The notes beneath the pieces were generated by a model. That model was not told the DNA's origin and did no database searches. It saw only the letters and a list, made by a program, of their open reading frames with translations. A stretch of 18,427 nt of DNA from the NCBI GenBank assembly GCA_044370655.1, contig JBILVD010000015.1, positions 1 to 18,427 on the forward strand, read 5' to 3'. Positions 1 through 6,940 of this stretch are shown here, piece by piece. This DNA is from CAZFPN01 sp044370655 (GTDB lineage: Bacteria; Pseudomonadota; Alphaproteobacteria; Rickettsiales; Deianiraeaceae). A program made the translations under genes and the position numbers. Every line of letters starts with the position of its first letter. The stretch's first letter is position 1.

Positions 1-295
1 TAAAAACTTCGGATAAATCACACATTTTGACACATGTTCCTTTTACCTCTAAGTCTCCGTCTTTCAAACAATATGCTTTAAATGAATTTTGAACTATGTT
101 TTTATCTAGAAAACCAAATGGTCTCTTACAGCGCAAGACAACACTTTCGTCAGTATTTATAAATCCAGATGGTATTTCCACAACATCACCTATATTCTTA
201 CCCCTTAAAGTGTCTAGATTACAATTTGCAATCGAGTTATTAAAATTAACCAAAAGGAAAGTAACCAAGATTATTGAAGTTTTTAGGAAGATCAT
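1..295 (-). CDS. Secreted cysteine-rich protein with a sushi/CCP-like pattern (partial, C-terminus beyond window)
   Basis: The minus strand is open without a stop from the ATG at 295 to the window edge (98 codons seen). Residues 1-23 form a signal peptide: a lysine at 5, a hydrophobic stretch at 8-16, and a likely cut after SIA (23). The mature part has Cys at 25, 56, 76, 88 and 92. The spacing of Cys25-Cys56-Cys76-Cys88, with a GF after the second Cys and a DG after the third, resembles a sushi (CCP) module. That resemblance is my inference; the usual Trp is absent. The protein is probably exported to the periplasm or cell surface. It lies downstream of rodA in the same direction, 63 bp away, and a promoter-like TTGACT/TTGAAT pair in that gap suggests separate transcription. 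The sequence before Cys25 (SIAN) is a poor lipobox, so a lipoprotein is less likely. Confidence 0.7.
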   Translation of the reverse strand, partial: MIFLKTSIILVTFLLVNFNNSIANCNLDTLRGKNIGDVVEIPSGFINTDESVVLRCKRPFGFLDKNIVQNSFKAYCLKDGDLEVKGTCVKMCDLSEVF

Positions 296-322
296 ATTTG
301 TTAAAATTTAGTAATTAATGTA

Positions 323-351
323 ATTCAAAAAGAAATATAATATTAAGTCAA
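323..351 (-). promoter_or_regulatory. Putative promoter of the secreted cysteine-rich protein
   Basis: On the minus strand, TTGACT (351-346) is followed after 17 bp by TTGAAT (328-323). An A9 tract lies just before the -35 box. The start codon at 295 is about 20 nt beyond the expected transcription start. The -10 box is weak (4 of 6), so this is only likely. Confidence 0.4.
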
Positions 352-358
352 CTTTTTT

Positions 359-1552
359 TTATTTTTCCATATAGCTTTCTTTTGAAGAATGTATAATAAT
401 TGATTGATTTATATCAAAATTTAAAAGCATTGCAAGGCAAGATAAAGTTGAAAATAAAAATGTCCCTCCATATGAAATTAATGGAAGCGGATTTCCAACA
501 ACTGGTATAAGCCCTGATGTCATTGCTAAATTAATTATAATGTGAAAAAAAATAAGGCAAGTTAAACCACCTGAAGCAAGGCGAATAAAATGGCTCTCAC
601 TTTTTACGGAAACACTAAAACCAAAATATAAAATATAAGAATATAATAAAATTAAGGAAATGCTTCCTAAAAATCCAAACTGCTCAGCAAAAATTGTAAA
701 TGCAAAATCTGTGTGACTTTCTGGCAAAAAGTCCAAACTTCCCTGCGTTCCTTCAAAAATACCTTTACCTACCAAACCTCCGCTTCCAATCGCAATTTTA
801 GCTTGAGTGATGTTATAACCTGCTCCAAGCTCATCTTCACTAGGGTTTAAAAAAGTTTTCACTCTTTGTTTTTGATAATCATGCAAATTAGACCATATGA
901 AAGGTATCATAAATAATGCTATAAGAAATGCTATAAAGAAGTATCTCAAGTGAAGCCCAGCAAGAAAAATAACAGAAAAACCAATTAAAGCTAAAGTGAG
1001 AGAAGTTCCTAAATCAGGTTGTTTTAAAATTAAAGCAATTTGAAAAAAAATCATACCAAGTGGCACAAAGGCAGATTTTAAATTTTCCGCTTCATTCTCT
1101 TTTAAAAAATGATAATATCTTGCTATCATCAAAACTGTTATTATCTTAGAAATCTCAGATGGTTGAAAGCGAATTATCTTAAGGTCTATCCATCTTCTCG
1201 CTCCCATAAAAACGTCACCTACAACAAAAATAGAAAGTAGTAATAAAATAGATGCAAAAAACCCAAATGGAGCAAGTTTAATAAAGTATCTAGGGTTTAA
1301 GCTCACAATGCAAAAAAACAAAGGTAAAAATGCAATAAAATAAATCAATTGCTTAATTGAGTGCATAAAGCTCACTGCCATTAGGTTTATAACCCCTATG
1401 CCAATCATTAAAAAAACTACAAGAAATGCAATCTTATTAATGTTTTTTATATTATGAAAATAAAATACTTTCTTAGAAAAGCCTTTATCACTTTTATTTA
1501 AAGTCGTTCCTCCTCTAAAAATTCTGTCCTTCGCTCTTTTGTTTGCAAGCAT
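359..1552 (-). CDS. rodA: Peptidoglycan polymerase RodA (SEDS family)
   Basis: RodA polymerises lipid II into glycan strands in the inner membrane during cell elongation, together with a class B PBP2. The 397-residue protein shows the SEDS hallmarks in order: about ten hydrophobic segments, GARRWIDL (117-124), QPSEISK (130-136), QPDLGTS (178-184), the extracytoplasmic loop FLPESHTDF (275-283) that holds the catalytic Asp (D282 here), and NPLPLISYGGT near 354-364. The HTDF loop and the moderate length favour RodA over FtsW. The N-terminus has about 35 polar, basic residues before the first membrane helix, slightly longer than usual, and no Shine-Dalgarno sequence is visible before the ATG, so the exact start is uncertain. 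No mrdA or mreBCD gene is in the window. The gene is divergent from the M48 peptidase gene. Confidence 0.93.
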   Translation of the reverse strand: MLANKRAKDRIFRGGTTLNKSDKGFSKKVFYFHNIKNINKIAFLVVFLMIGIGVINLMAVSFMHSIKQLIYFIAFLPLFFCIVSLNPRYFIKLAPFGFFASILLLLSIFVVGDVFMGARRWIDLKIIRFQPSEISKIITVLMIARYYHFLKENEAENLKSAFVPLGMIFFQIALILKQPDLGTSLTLALIGFSVIFLAGLHLRYFFIAFLIALFMIPFIWSNLHDYQKQRVKTFLNPSEDELGAGYNITQAKIAIGSGGLVGKGIFEGTQGSLDFLPESHTDFAFTIFAEQFGFLGSISLILLYSYILYFGFSVSVKSESHFIRLASGGLTCLIFFHIIINLAMTSGLIPVVGNPLPLISYGGTFLFSTLSCLAMLLNFDINQSIIIHSSKESYMEK

Positions 1553-1679
1553 TATTTTTTATCAATCAATATAGCTTTCTTAAAGCATGCAAAATTAAAA
1601 TGAAAGTCTTTTTTTAAAAAAACTTGATATTTCTTTAAATTCAATATTTCTTTTAATAACTATACTAACAAATTTTACT

Positions 1680-2723
1680 ATGGAGCGTAAGGTATCAATG
1701 TTTATTATATTATTTTTAAACACAAATCTAATTTTATCAACACTCTTCATTCCCATTTTTATCTTAATTTTTGGCTTTATGTATGGCTTCAAAGGTCTAA
1801 CATTGTTGCTAAATAAAGTGATTTTATTTTCAATTTTATCTAGTTGCATTTTAACATTAATAGCAATCATCTATAAATTATTCAAATTTTATATATTTAC
1901 TAAATCACCTTTAAAACTCTCTCAAATTGGTCTTGAAAATAAAATTTTTTACCCAGTAGAAGAGACAAAATTTGCAAAACAAATAAATTTTTTACTTACA
2001 GAATTAGAAAAGAACATATATTTACCAAAAAATTGGCTTCAAATTTATATTATAGAAGAAGATTCGAATAATATATACTCATTTGGTAACTCCAAAAAAG
2101 GATATATTTTTTTAACCTCCAGTATTTTAGAAAACTTCCTTTCATTTTCAGAGACACAATACTCATCTTGCCTTTGGGCACTTCAATCTGTTTTCACTCA
2201 TGAAATTACGCATCTTTATAACTTTGATTACTGCGTTGCAGAGTATTATTTTTTAAACAAAAAACTCATTGATTATTTTAGTAATTTTTACGTTGAAATT
2301 TTAAATGGGATACATTTTGTAAATAATCTAATTTTGCCAATTACAATTTTAAAAAAAGCATCAGATTTAATATTCTTTTTACCAAATTTATTGCTTAAAA
2401 AAATCAATTTACTTGCAAATAAAGTCTTTTGTTTAAACGAAAAATTAATGCATATTATAATGAGAAAATTTGAGATTATAGCAGATAAAAATGCTATTAA
2501 AATTGCAGGAATTGAAGGTTTTAAATTCTCTTTAAACAGCTTTCAAAATTACTCAAGCACGCTCTCCTTCCATTCTTTAAAAAAATACAGGGAAAATCTA
2601 GCAGAATTAAAGATTAACCAAGAAAAACTTACTTTAAATTTAGCCGAAAATAAAAAGCAAATTTTGGCACTTTATCTGTTTGTTTTATTCTTAAATCTAC
2701 TCATCATTCTATTGCTTAACTAA
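1680..2723 (+). CDS. M48-family (HtpX/Ste24-like) membrane zinc metalloprotease
   Basis: A 347-residue protein with two N-terminal membrane segments (about 16-36 and 44-66), a zinc-site HEITH at 174-178, a further hydrophobic stretch after about 212, the third zinc ligand in EIIAD (E265) and a C-terminal membrane helix (about 325-346). This is the M48 plan: HExxH plus ExxxD, with the active site on the cytoplasmic face. Members of the family degrade damaged membrane proteins or process exported ones. It is longer than typical HtpX (about 280-300), has an insert between HExxH and the third ligand, and is divergent in sequence, so I do not call it htpX. Start: the ATG at 1680 is used here, but the ATG at 1698 has AAGG five bases upstream and may be the true start, which would remove six residues. 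Confidence 0.75.
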   Translation: MERKVSMFIILFLNTNLILSTLFIPIFILIFGFMYGFKGLTLLLNKVILFSILSSCILTLIAIIYKLFKFYIFTKSPLKLSQIGLENKIFYPVEETKFAKQINFLLTELEKNIYLPKNWLQIYIIEEDSNNIYSFGNSKKGYIFLTSSILENFLSFSETQYSSCLWALQSVFTHEITHLYNFDYCVAEYYFLNKKLIDYFSNFYVEILNGIHFVNNLILPITILKKASDLIFFLPNLLLKKINLLANKVFCLNEKLMHIIMRKFEIIADKNAIKIAGIEGFKFSLNSFQNYSSTLSFHSLKKYRENLAELKINQEKLTLNLAENKKQILALYLFVLFLNLLIILLLN

Positions 2724-2786
2724 AGCTAAAAACCTAAATTTTTTAATGATTTTAATTCCAAAAAATCAAAAAGTGTAAAAAAACTC

Positions 2787-2812
2787 TTGACAGATTGAAA
2801 AATATATATACC
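2787..2812 (+). promoter_or_regulatory. Putative promoter of the lysine-rich protein - tolQ - gltX group
   Basis: TTGACA at 2787-2792 follows an A-rich tract (2777-2783). A TATATATACC stretch at 2803-2812 can serve as the -10 box, though the spacing is short (14 bp for TATACC, 12 bp for TATATA). The first ATG is at 2830. The exact -35 box makes this likely, but the -10 assignment is weak. Confidence 0.4.
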
Positions 2813-2829
2813 ACTTTTTTTATAACTTA

Positions 2830-3600
2830 ATGATTAATATGAGTTTAAAGCCTAAGAGTGTGAGTTCTAGCTCGTCTCTCAAAAAAAAGAAGTCCACCAC
2901 TTCGCAAAGCAAGCAAAATGTTTTGCCAAAAAAAGCTGTTTTGCTAGACAGTTTTAGCTATGCTGACTTTTTTAATAACAAAGAGCCATCTAAGGTTAAA
3001 ATCTCATCTTCAAATGAAGTAAAAAAAGAACAAAAAACTAAAATTAATAAAAATGACAACCAAAAAACAAACAAAAGAAACACAAAAAAAGAAAACGGAA
3101 GTAAAGCAAAAACCACAAAACTCTCTTCTGTTGAAAACTCCAAAAAAGGAAATGAAACCCTCGATAAAAAAATCTCCAAAGAAGTTAAAAAACATAGAGG
3201 AGACTCAATTCAGCCAAAAAAGCAAAGTGTTAAAAAAGCCAGTGTCATTAAAAAAGGAAGTGTCGCACAGCCAAGCATCTTTACAAAGCCAACAAGTGTC
3301 GCAAGAAAAAAATCCTCAATCATCATCACAAACAGAAAAGATGAAAAAACCAATAAAAAAACAGGTACCTCAAATCCAAAAGCAAGAGTCAAATTTGCAA
3401 ACTCCAAAGCCAAACTCAACTTTACTGACACAAAAACCAAAATCGGAAGTACGATTAAGCCCCAAAAATCAACCTCTTCAAAAACCAACGGAAAAGAAGA
3501 ATTCGAAACTAAAGGCAGTCCTAAAAGCAGTCACTCTAGTTTCTCTAGTTCAAAGAGTAAGACAAAACTCAAAATTAAAAAAGGAACTAAAAAAACTTGA
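2830..3600 (+). CDS. Lysine/serine-rich basic protein, N-terminal frame (only its first ~70 codons look coding)
   Basis: The frame starting at 2830 (alternative ATG at 2839) encodes a very basic, low-complexity protein with no membrane helix or signal peptide. Residues 1-65 have ordinary composition for this genome and contain a distinctive hydrophobic patch, AVLLDSFSYADFF (36-48). From about 3060 the codons in this frame become unlike those of neighbouring genes: many end in C (acc, tcc, ctc, atc, gtc). Over the same bases the +1 frame uses the expected caa, cca, tca, tta and gaa codons and ends in an ATGA overlap with the next gene. I infer that translation, or the ancestral gene, moves from this frame to the other in the A-rich stretch 3021-3067, which has runs of A7 at 3021-3027 and A6 at 3032-3037. 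No function is recognised; a nucleic-acid-binding or linker role is only a guess from charge. Confidence 0.55.
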   Translation: MINMSLKPKSVSSSSSLKKKKSTTSQSKQNVLPKKAVLLDSFSYADFFNNKEPSKVKISSSNEVKKEQKTKINKNDNQKTNKRNTKKENGSKAKTTKLSSVENSKKGNETLDKKISKEVKKHRGDSIQPKKQSVKKASVIKKGSVAQPSIFTKPTSVARKKSSIIITNRKDEKTNKKTGTSNPKARVKFANSKAKLNFTDTKTKIGSTIKPQKSTSSKTNGKEEFETKGSPKSSHSSFSSSKSKTKLKIKKGTKKT

Positions 3601-3616
3601 TAAAAAACCAAAATGA
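3053..3616 (+). CDS. Lysine/glutamine-rich basic protein, C-terminal frame (probably one gene with the ORF starting at 2830)
   Basis: This frame is open from 3023, just after a TAA at 3020-3022 that overlaps the A7 run, and has an ATG at 3053. It encodes 187 residues rich in K, Q, S and P, ending in a basic region with coiled-coil character (VSLVQRVRQ, then KLKKELKKLDKKPK). Codon choice matches the genome better than the overlapping frame. Its TGA at 3614-3616 overlaps the ATG of the next small gene (3613), a normal sign of translational coupling, so this frame is very likely the one read at the 3' end. It can be an independent gene starting at 3053, but more likely it is the second half of the gene starting at 2830, joined by a +1 shift (or the loss of one A) in the A-rich region. 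There is no signal peptide, membrane segment or recognisable domain. Confidence 0.55.
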   Translation: MTTKKQTKETQKKKTEVKQKPQNSLLLKTPKKEMKPSIKKSPKKLKNIEETQFSQKSKVLKKPVSLKKEVSHSQASLQSQQVSQEKNPQSSSQTEKMKKPIKKQVPQIQKQESNLQTPKPNSTLLTQKPKSEVRLSPKNQPLQKPTEKKNSKLKAVLKAVTLVSLVQRVRQNSKLKKELKKLDKKPK

Positions 3617-3792
3617 AAAACGCATACAATCAAAAAATACAAAAGCAAATAAAAAGGCTTGAATTATTTCCTGATAAGATGTATCTTCTAGAAGCTATCA
3701 GGAAAATCATTTTGGAAATTAAAACCTCCAAAGACATTTTTAAAACAAAAAAAAGAGTTGGAAATGATTTCGTGAAAAGAAAAACAAATTAG
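3613..3792 (+). CDS. Small basic protein of 59 residues, unrecognised
   Basis: The ATG at 3613 overlaps the stop of the lysine-rich frame (ATGA), and the TAG is at 3790-3792, 11 bp before the tolQ-like ATG. The product is 59 residues, strongly basic at both ends, with a central amphipathic helix (RLELFPDKMYLLEAIRKIIL, 15-34). It has no membrane segment and no cysteine. Tight packing between two genes of the same direction, and non-biased sequence in its middle, argue that it is a real gene. I do not recognise a family. Its place suggests co-translation with the lysine-rich protein and the TolQ-like channel subunit. Confidence 0.6.
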   Translation: MKNAYNQKIQKQIKRLELFPDKMYLLEAIRKIILEIKTSKDIFKTKKRVGNDFVKRKTN

Positions 3793-3803
3793 TAAATTTT
3801 ATT

Positions 3804-4574
3804 ATGTCTTTAACATTTTTTTCGGTTATATCAAACTCGAGCTTGTTTTTTAAATTAACTTTGTTTTTATTAATCGTAATTCTTGTTTGGGAATGGGGCT
3901 TATTTCTTGAAAAATTTGGTATTTTCAAGCTAAAAATTTCACTATCCGAAAGCTTCAGAAGAGAGTTTAATTCTGGAGAAATGCTAGATAAAATATACAA
4001 TAGGTTAGCGGAAAAGAAAAAAATATATTCACCTTTAGCAAGAGTGTTTTTTTCGGGAATGAGGGAATTGAACATGAGTAATATTAGAAATATAGACTTT
4101 AGTGCTAGATACTCGGATAATATTAAAAAAAACATAAGAGATAGAATTTATTCCTCAATGGCAATTGAAAGAGCAAAAATTATAACCGAATTAAAATCTG
4201 ATATACCAAACTTTTTAGTTTTAGCATCTATCTCACCATTCATAGGTCTTTTAGGGACGGTATGGGAAATTATGTCCACTTTTTACTCATTAAACACTTA
4301 TAAAGTTGTCAACCTTTCCCTTGTTATTCCAGGTTTAGCACAGAGCATGTTTTCTTGTATTTTAGCTATTATAGTTGCACTTTTTTCCATATTTTTTTAT
4401 AATTTTTTAATTACAAAAGTTAATAATTTTATTGAAGAGACGGAGGTTTTTTCACACGAATTGACAAATATTTTAGCAAGAGAGCTTGATATGCTAACAA
4501 ATAATGCCTCTAAAAGAGCTTTAAAAGAAAAAAAGGCTCTCGCAAGCGATGATGAGGATGATGACGATATTTAA
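3804..4574 (+). CDS. tolQ: TolQ/ExbB/MotA-type proton-channel protein with acidic C-terminal tail
   Basis: A 256-residue inner-membrane protein. It has an N-terminal helix (about 14-35), a long basic cytoplasmic domain, and the family signature FIGLLGTVWEIMSTF (146-160) in the second helix, then PGLAQSMFSCILAIIVALFS (176-195) in the third, corresponding to the usual PGIAEAL-type segment. TolQ and ExbB form proton-driven motors with TolR or ExbD. In Tol-Pal they energise outer-membrane constriction at division. The GTVW motif favours TolQ over ExbB. Oddities: the C-terminus ends in an acidic DDEDDDD run, and no tolR/exbD partner follows, because gltX starts six bases later. The upstream neighbours are very basic proteins. 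TolR could be encoded elsewhere; scattered tol genes are plausible in reduced genomes. Confidence 0.8.
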   Translation: MSLTFFSVISNSSLFFKLTLFLLIVILVWEWGLFLEKFGIFKLKISLSESFRREFNSGEMLDKIYNRLAEKKKIYSPLARVFFSGMRELNMSNIRNIDFSARYSDNIKKNIRDRIYSSMAIERAKIITELKSDIPNFLVLASISPFIGLLGTVWEIMSTFYSLNTYKVVNLSLVIPGLAQSMFSCILAIIVALFSIFFYNFLITKVNNFIEETEVFSHELTNILARELDMLTNNASKRALKEKKALASDDEDDDDI

Positions 4575-4580
4575 TTTAAT

Positions 4581-5894
4581 ATGATAGTAGTAAGATTTCC
4601 CCCAAGTCCAACTGGATTTTTACATATAGGAAATGCAAGAATTGCAATTATAAACTGGCTTTTTGCTAAAAAAATGCAAGGAAAAATCCTCTTAAGATTT
4701 GACGATACTGACACAGAACGTGTAAAAGAAGAATTCAAGTTCCAAATGAGGGAGGATTTAGCATGGTTAGGGATTGAATTTGACGAATTCTTCGCACAAT
4801 CTTCAAGGCAGGAAGTCTACAAAGAAGCATTTTCAAAATGTCTTGATGCAGACTTTATATACCCCTGCTATGAAACCGAGGAAGAGCTAGAAATAAAACG
4901 CAAAATCTCCCTTGCAAATGGCAAACCTCCAGTATATCAAAGATGTAATTTTACAGAAGAGCAGAAAAAAAATCCCCCCTACTTTCGCTTTAAATTAAGT
5001 GGAGAAAAAACCGAGTGGGAAGATGAAATTCAAGGGCATATATCATATGAAGTAAAGGATTTGTCAGACCCTGTAATTTTAAGAGCAAACGGCAATTTTA
5101 TGTATACATTTTGCAGTGTAGTGGACGACTTTTTAACGGGAATAACCAATATAATACGTGGAGCAGACCATATAACAAACACAGCAATACAAATTCAAAT
5201 CTTTAACGCACTTTCAAAATGTTATAATCGACCTTTCGTAACCAAATTCGCACATCTTCCTCTATTTCAAAGTAAAGAAGGTAAAATTTCCAAAAGAGTG
5301 GGAGGGTTTAGCATAATGGAAATGCGTAAAAATGGTCTTGAGGCGGAAGCAATCTTAAACGTGCTAGCAAAAATAGGACTTTCTTACTACGACGATACAT
5401 TCAAAACAAAAGCAGAACTAATTAAAGAATTCAACATAAAATTCTTCAATAAAGCACAAATTTACTTTGACTTCACGCTTCTTGAAATCTTCAACAAAAA
5501 ATGTCTTGCAAGTAAAGAATTTGATGAAGTAAAACACCGCTTAAAACCTAATATAACCATAAGTTTTTTCAACTCAATAAAAGAAAACACCTCTTTTTTA
5601 CAAGACATTGACGAATGGTATGAAAGACTACATAATCCGCATTTGTCATTCAAGGAAATTCTATCCACTGAGGATAAAAACTTCACAAAACAAATTCCAG
5701 CTTTAATTTCTCATTTACAAGATTTTAACTGGCAAAACATTCTCACAATTTTAAAAAACCACTTTCCAGAAAAAAGGGGGAAGGCTTTGTTTTTACCTAT
5801 AAGGCTTGCATTAACAGGCAAAGATAGCGGCCCTGAAATGCAATTTATAATAAGCGAAATAGGGTTAGAATTATTTAAAAAAAGACTTACATAA
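4581..5894 (+). CDS. gltX: Glutamyl-tRNA synthetase (GltX)
   Basis: A class I aminoacyl-tRNA synthetase that charges tRNA with glutamate. The 437-residue protein has the N-terminal RFPPSPTGFLHIGNAR block, with the HIGH-type motif HIGN at 15-18, then RFDDTDTER (39-47) and the KMSKR-type loop KISKR at 235-239. The alpha-helical anticodon-binding region follows. It is somewhat shorter than typical GltX (about 470). Alphaproteobacteria often carry two GltX copies, one of which also mis-charges tRNA-Gln for later amidation by GatCAB; the sequence alone does not let me say which copy this is. The start ATG is six bases after the TolQ-like gene, consistent with one transcript. Confidence 0.95.
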   Translation: MIVVRFPPSPTGFLHIGNARIAIINWLFAKKMQGKILLRFDDTDTERVKEEFKFQMREDLAWLGIEFDEFFAQSSRQEVYKEAFSKCLDADFIYPCYETEEELEIKRKISLANGKPPVYQRCNFTEEQKKNPPYFRFKLSGEKTEWEDEIQGHISYEVKDLSDPVILRANGNFMYTFCSVVDDFLTGITNIIRGADHITNTAIQIQIFNALSKCYNRPFVTKFAHLPLFQSKEGKISKRVGGFSIMEMRKNGLEAEAILNVLAKIGLSYYDDTFKTKAELIKEFNIKFFNKAQIYFDFTLLEIFNKKCLASKEFDEVKHRLKPNITISFFNSIKENTSFLQDIDEWYERLHNPHLSFKEILSTEDKNFTKQIPALISHLQDFNWQNILTILKNHFPEKRGKALFLPIRLALTGKDSGPEMQFIISEIGLELFKKRLT

Positions 5895-5944
5895 ACTTTG
5901 TTAAAATTACCTATCTAGCATTTTCTTAAAAAATCAAAAAAAGC

Positions 5945-5972
5945 TTGACAGATAATCTCATTTAATTATAAT
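5945..5972 (+). promoter_or_regulatory. Near-perfect sigma-70-type promoter of the outer-membrane protein gene
   Basis: TTGACA (5945-5950), a 16-bp spacer and TATAAT (5967-5972): both boxes match the consensus exactly. An A-rich tract (5926-5942) precedes the -35 box and may act as an UP element. The expected transcription start is near 5979, so the TTG at 5977 cannot be the start codon of a main transcript. This supports the ATG at 5998. Confidence 0.85.
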
Positions 5973-5997
5973 ACTTTTGAAACAATTTACACTCATT

Positions 5998-6813
5998 ATG
6001 AGAACTATTTTACAAAATTCTGTTAGTTTTTTAGGGCTTGCTATTTTAGGGCTTGCAAATCTATCAACTTCAAATGTATTTGCAGGCGGATTTACAAGCG
6101 GCAAAGGCGCTTATGACTTTACAATAGAGTATATGGGCAAGCAAACAAACAAACTAGAAGGCAAAAAATACAACAGTGGAGTTGAAATCAACAACGACTT
6201 TGGTATTACAGAAAATCAATCATTAGGTTTTGATGTATTTATAGACAGAGACGCTGGCTCAGATCAAACTCAAAGCTTTCAAACACGTCATAGAATGAAC
6301 TTTAAATATAACGATAGCATAAGCTTCGGCTTGCAAAACTCACTTGGATTTTTTGATAATAATAATGGAACATATAAAATGAGATGGGCTTTAAGAGGAA
6401 TGGTGAGGCATGACACAAAGTCTGGTTTTTATAAGCATTCAAGGCTCGAAATAGAGCATAGAAGATTTTTCTCTGAAGGAAGCTTAAATGCAATGAGGTT
6501 TGATGTAAGAACCAAGTTCAGGCTTACAGAAAGCATTGACCTACTAATTCGTGTTAACACTTATCTAAAATTCGCAAGTAAAGATTATGTAGAAGCTATA
6601 GGGAATGATTTGGCAAGCGAATCAGGAATTACGCAATACTCTCTAAAAGGCTTAAAAGTTGCAGACTCCGAAATTTACTTTGGTCCTGAATTTAGGTTAA
6701 GTAACGACAGTATGGTTTACGCATATGCATACAGTCAACTTAAATCCGCACCCGCAAATAAAAGTAAAGCAAAAGGTCTACTTGTAGGATACTCTATGTC
6801 ATTATCGTTATAA
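5998..6813 (+). CDS. Outer-membrane beta-barrel protein with signal peptide
   Basis: I chose the ATG at 5998 because the promoter at 5945-5972 places the transcript start near 5979, which excludes the upstream TTG at 5977. The 271-residue product begins with a clear signal peptide ending in SNVFA, cut before GGFTSG. The mature part has alternating polar and hydrophobic residues in repeated short strands separated by Gly/Asn/Asp turns, for example SLGFDVFIDRD and SISFGLQNSLGFFD, and ends with the strand GLLVGYSMSLSL. This is the look of a small porin-like or surface beta-barrel inserted by the BAM machinery. No specific family is recognised and it has no Cys, so it is probably not a lipoprotein. 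The strong promoter implies high expression. It is a single-gene unit, followed by a 10-bp dyad that may end transcription. Confidence 0.75.
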   Translation: MRTILQNSVSFLGLAILGLANLSTSNVFAGGFTSGKGAYDFTIEYMGKQTNKLEGKKYNSGVEINNDFGITENQSLGFDVFIDRDAGSDQTQSFQTRHRMNFKYNDSISFGLQNSLGFFDNNNGTYKMRWALRGMVRHDTKSGFYKHSRLEIEHRRFFSEGSLNAMRFDVRTKFRLTESIDLLIRVNTYLKFASKDYVEAIGNDLASESGITQYSLKGLKVADSEIYFGPEFRLSNDSMVYAYAYSQLKSAPANKSKAKGLLVGYSMSLSL

Positions 6814-6829
6814 TTCATTAATAATTAAT

Positions 6830-6888
6830 TTTATCAAGCTCTATAAAAGAATAATATTAAATATTAATTTTGAAAAAGGCTTGATAAA
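6830..6888 (+). terminator. Perfect 10-bp inverted repeat with T-rich tail; candidate terminator overlapping the next promoter
   Basis: TTTATCAAGC (6830-6839) and GCTTGATAAA (6879-6888) are exact inverted copies separated by 39 bp, followed by a T-rich run (6891-6899). It can act as a long-loop terminator of the outer-membrane protein gene. Alternatively it may be an operator, because its right arm contains the -35 box (6881-6886) of the virB6 gene. Confidence 0.4.
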
Positions 6889-6909
6889 TATTTTTTTCTA
6901 TTTTAATTA
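6881..6909 (+). promoter_or_regulatory. Putative promoter of virB6-like - tpiA - ruvC
   Basis: TTGATA (6881-6886), a 17-bp spacer and TAATTA (6904-6909), with the ATG at 6941. An A5 tract lies at 6873-6877. The boxes are good but not perfect, and the next three genes have no gap in which another promoter would fit. Confidence 0.45.
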
Positions 6910-6940
6910 AAAATTTGAAATCACTTATTTTGTACTGTTA

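Noticed and set aside
96..311. Plus-strand frame of 71 codons at the left edge
   Set aside because: The minus strand over the same bases encodes a signal peptide and a patterned cysteine protein and stays open to the edge; the plus frame looks random.
1595..1870. Minus-strand frame of 91 codons
   Set aside because: It overlaps the start and membrane helices of the M48 peptidase gene in the opposite strand and shows no domain; shadow frame.
2958..3488. Three minus-strand Phe/Leu-rich frames
   Set aside because: They are the complement of lysine-rich, A-rich coding DNA, which has few stops on the other strand; the false membrane-like look follows from that.
5977..5997. TTG start for the outer-membrane protein
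   Set aside because: It would lie at or before the transcription start set by the consensus promoter; the ATG at 5998 gives a cleaner signal peptide.
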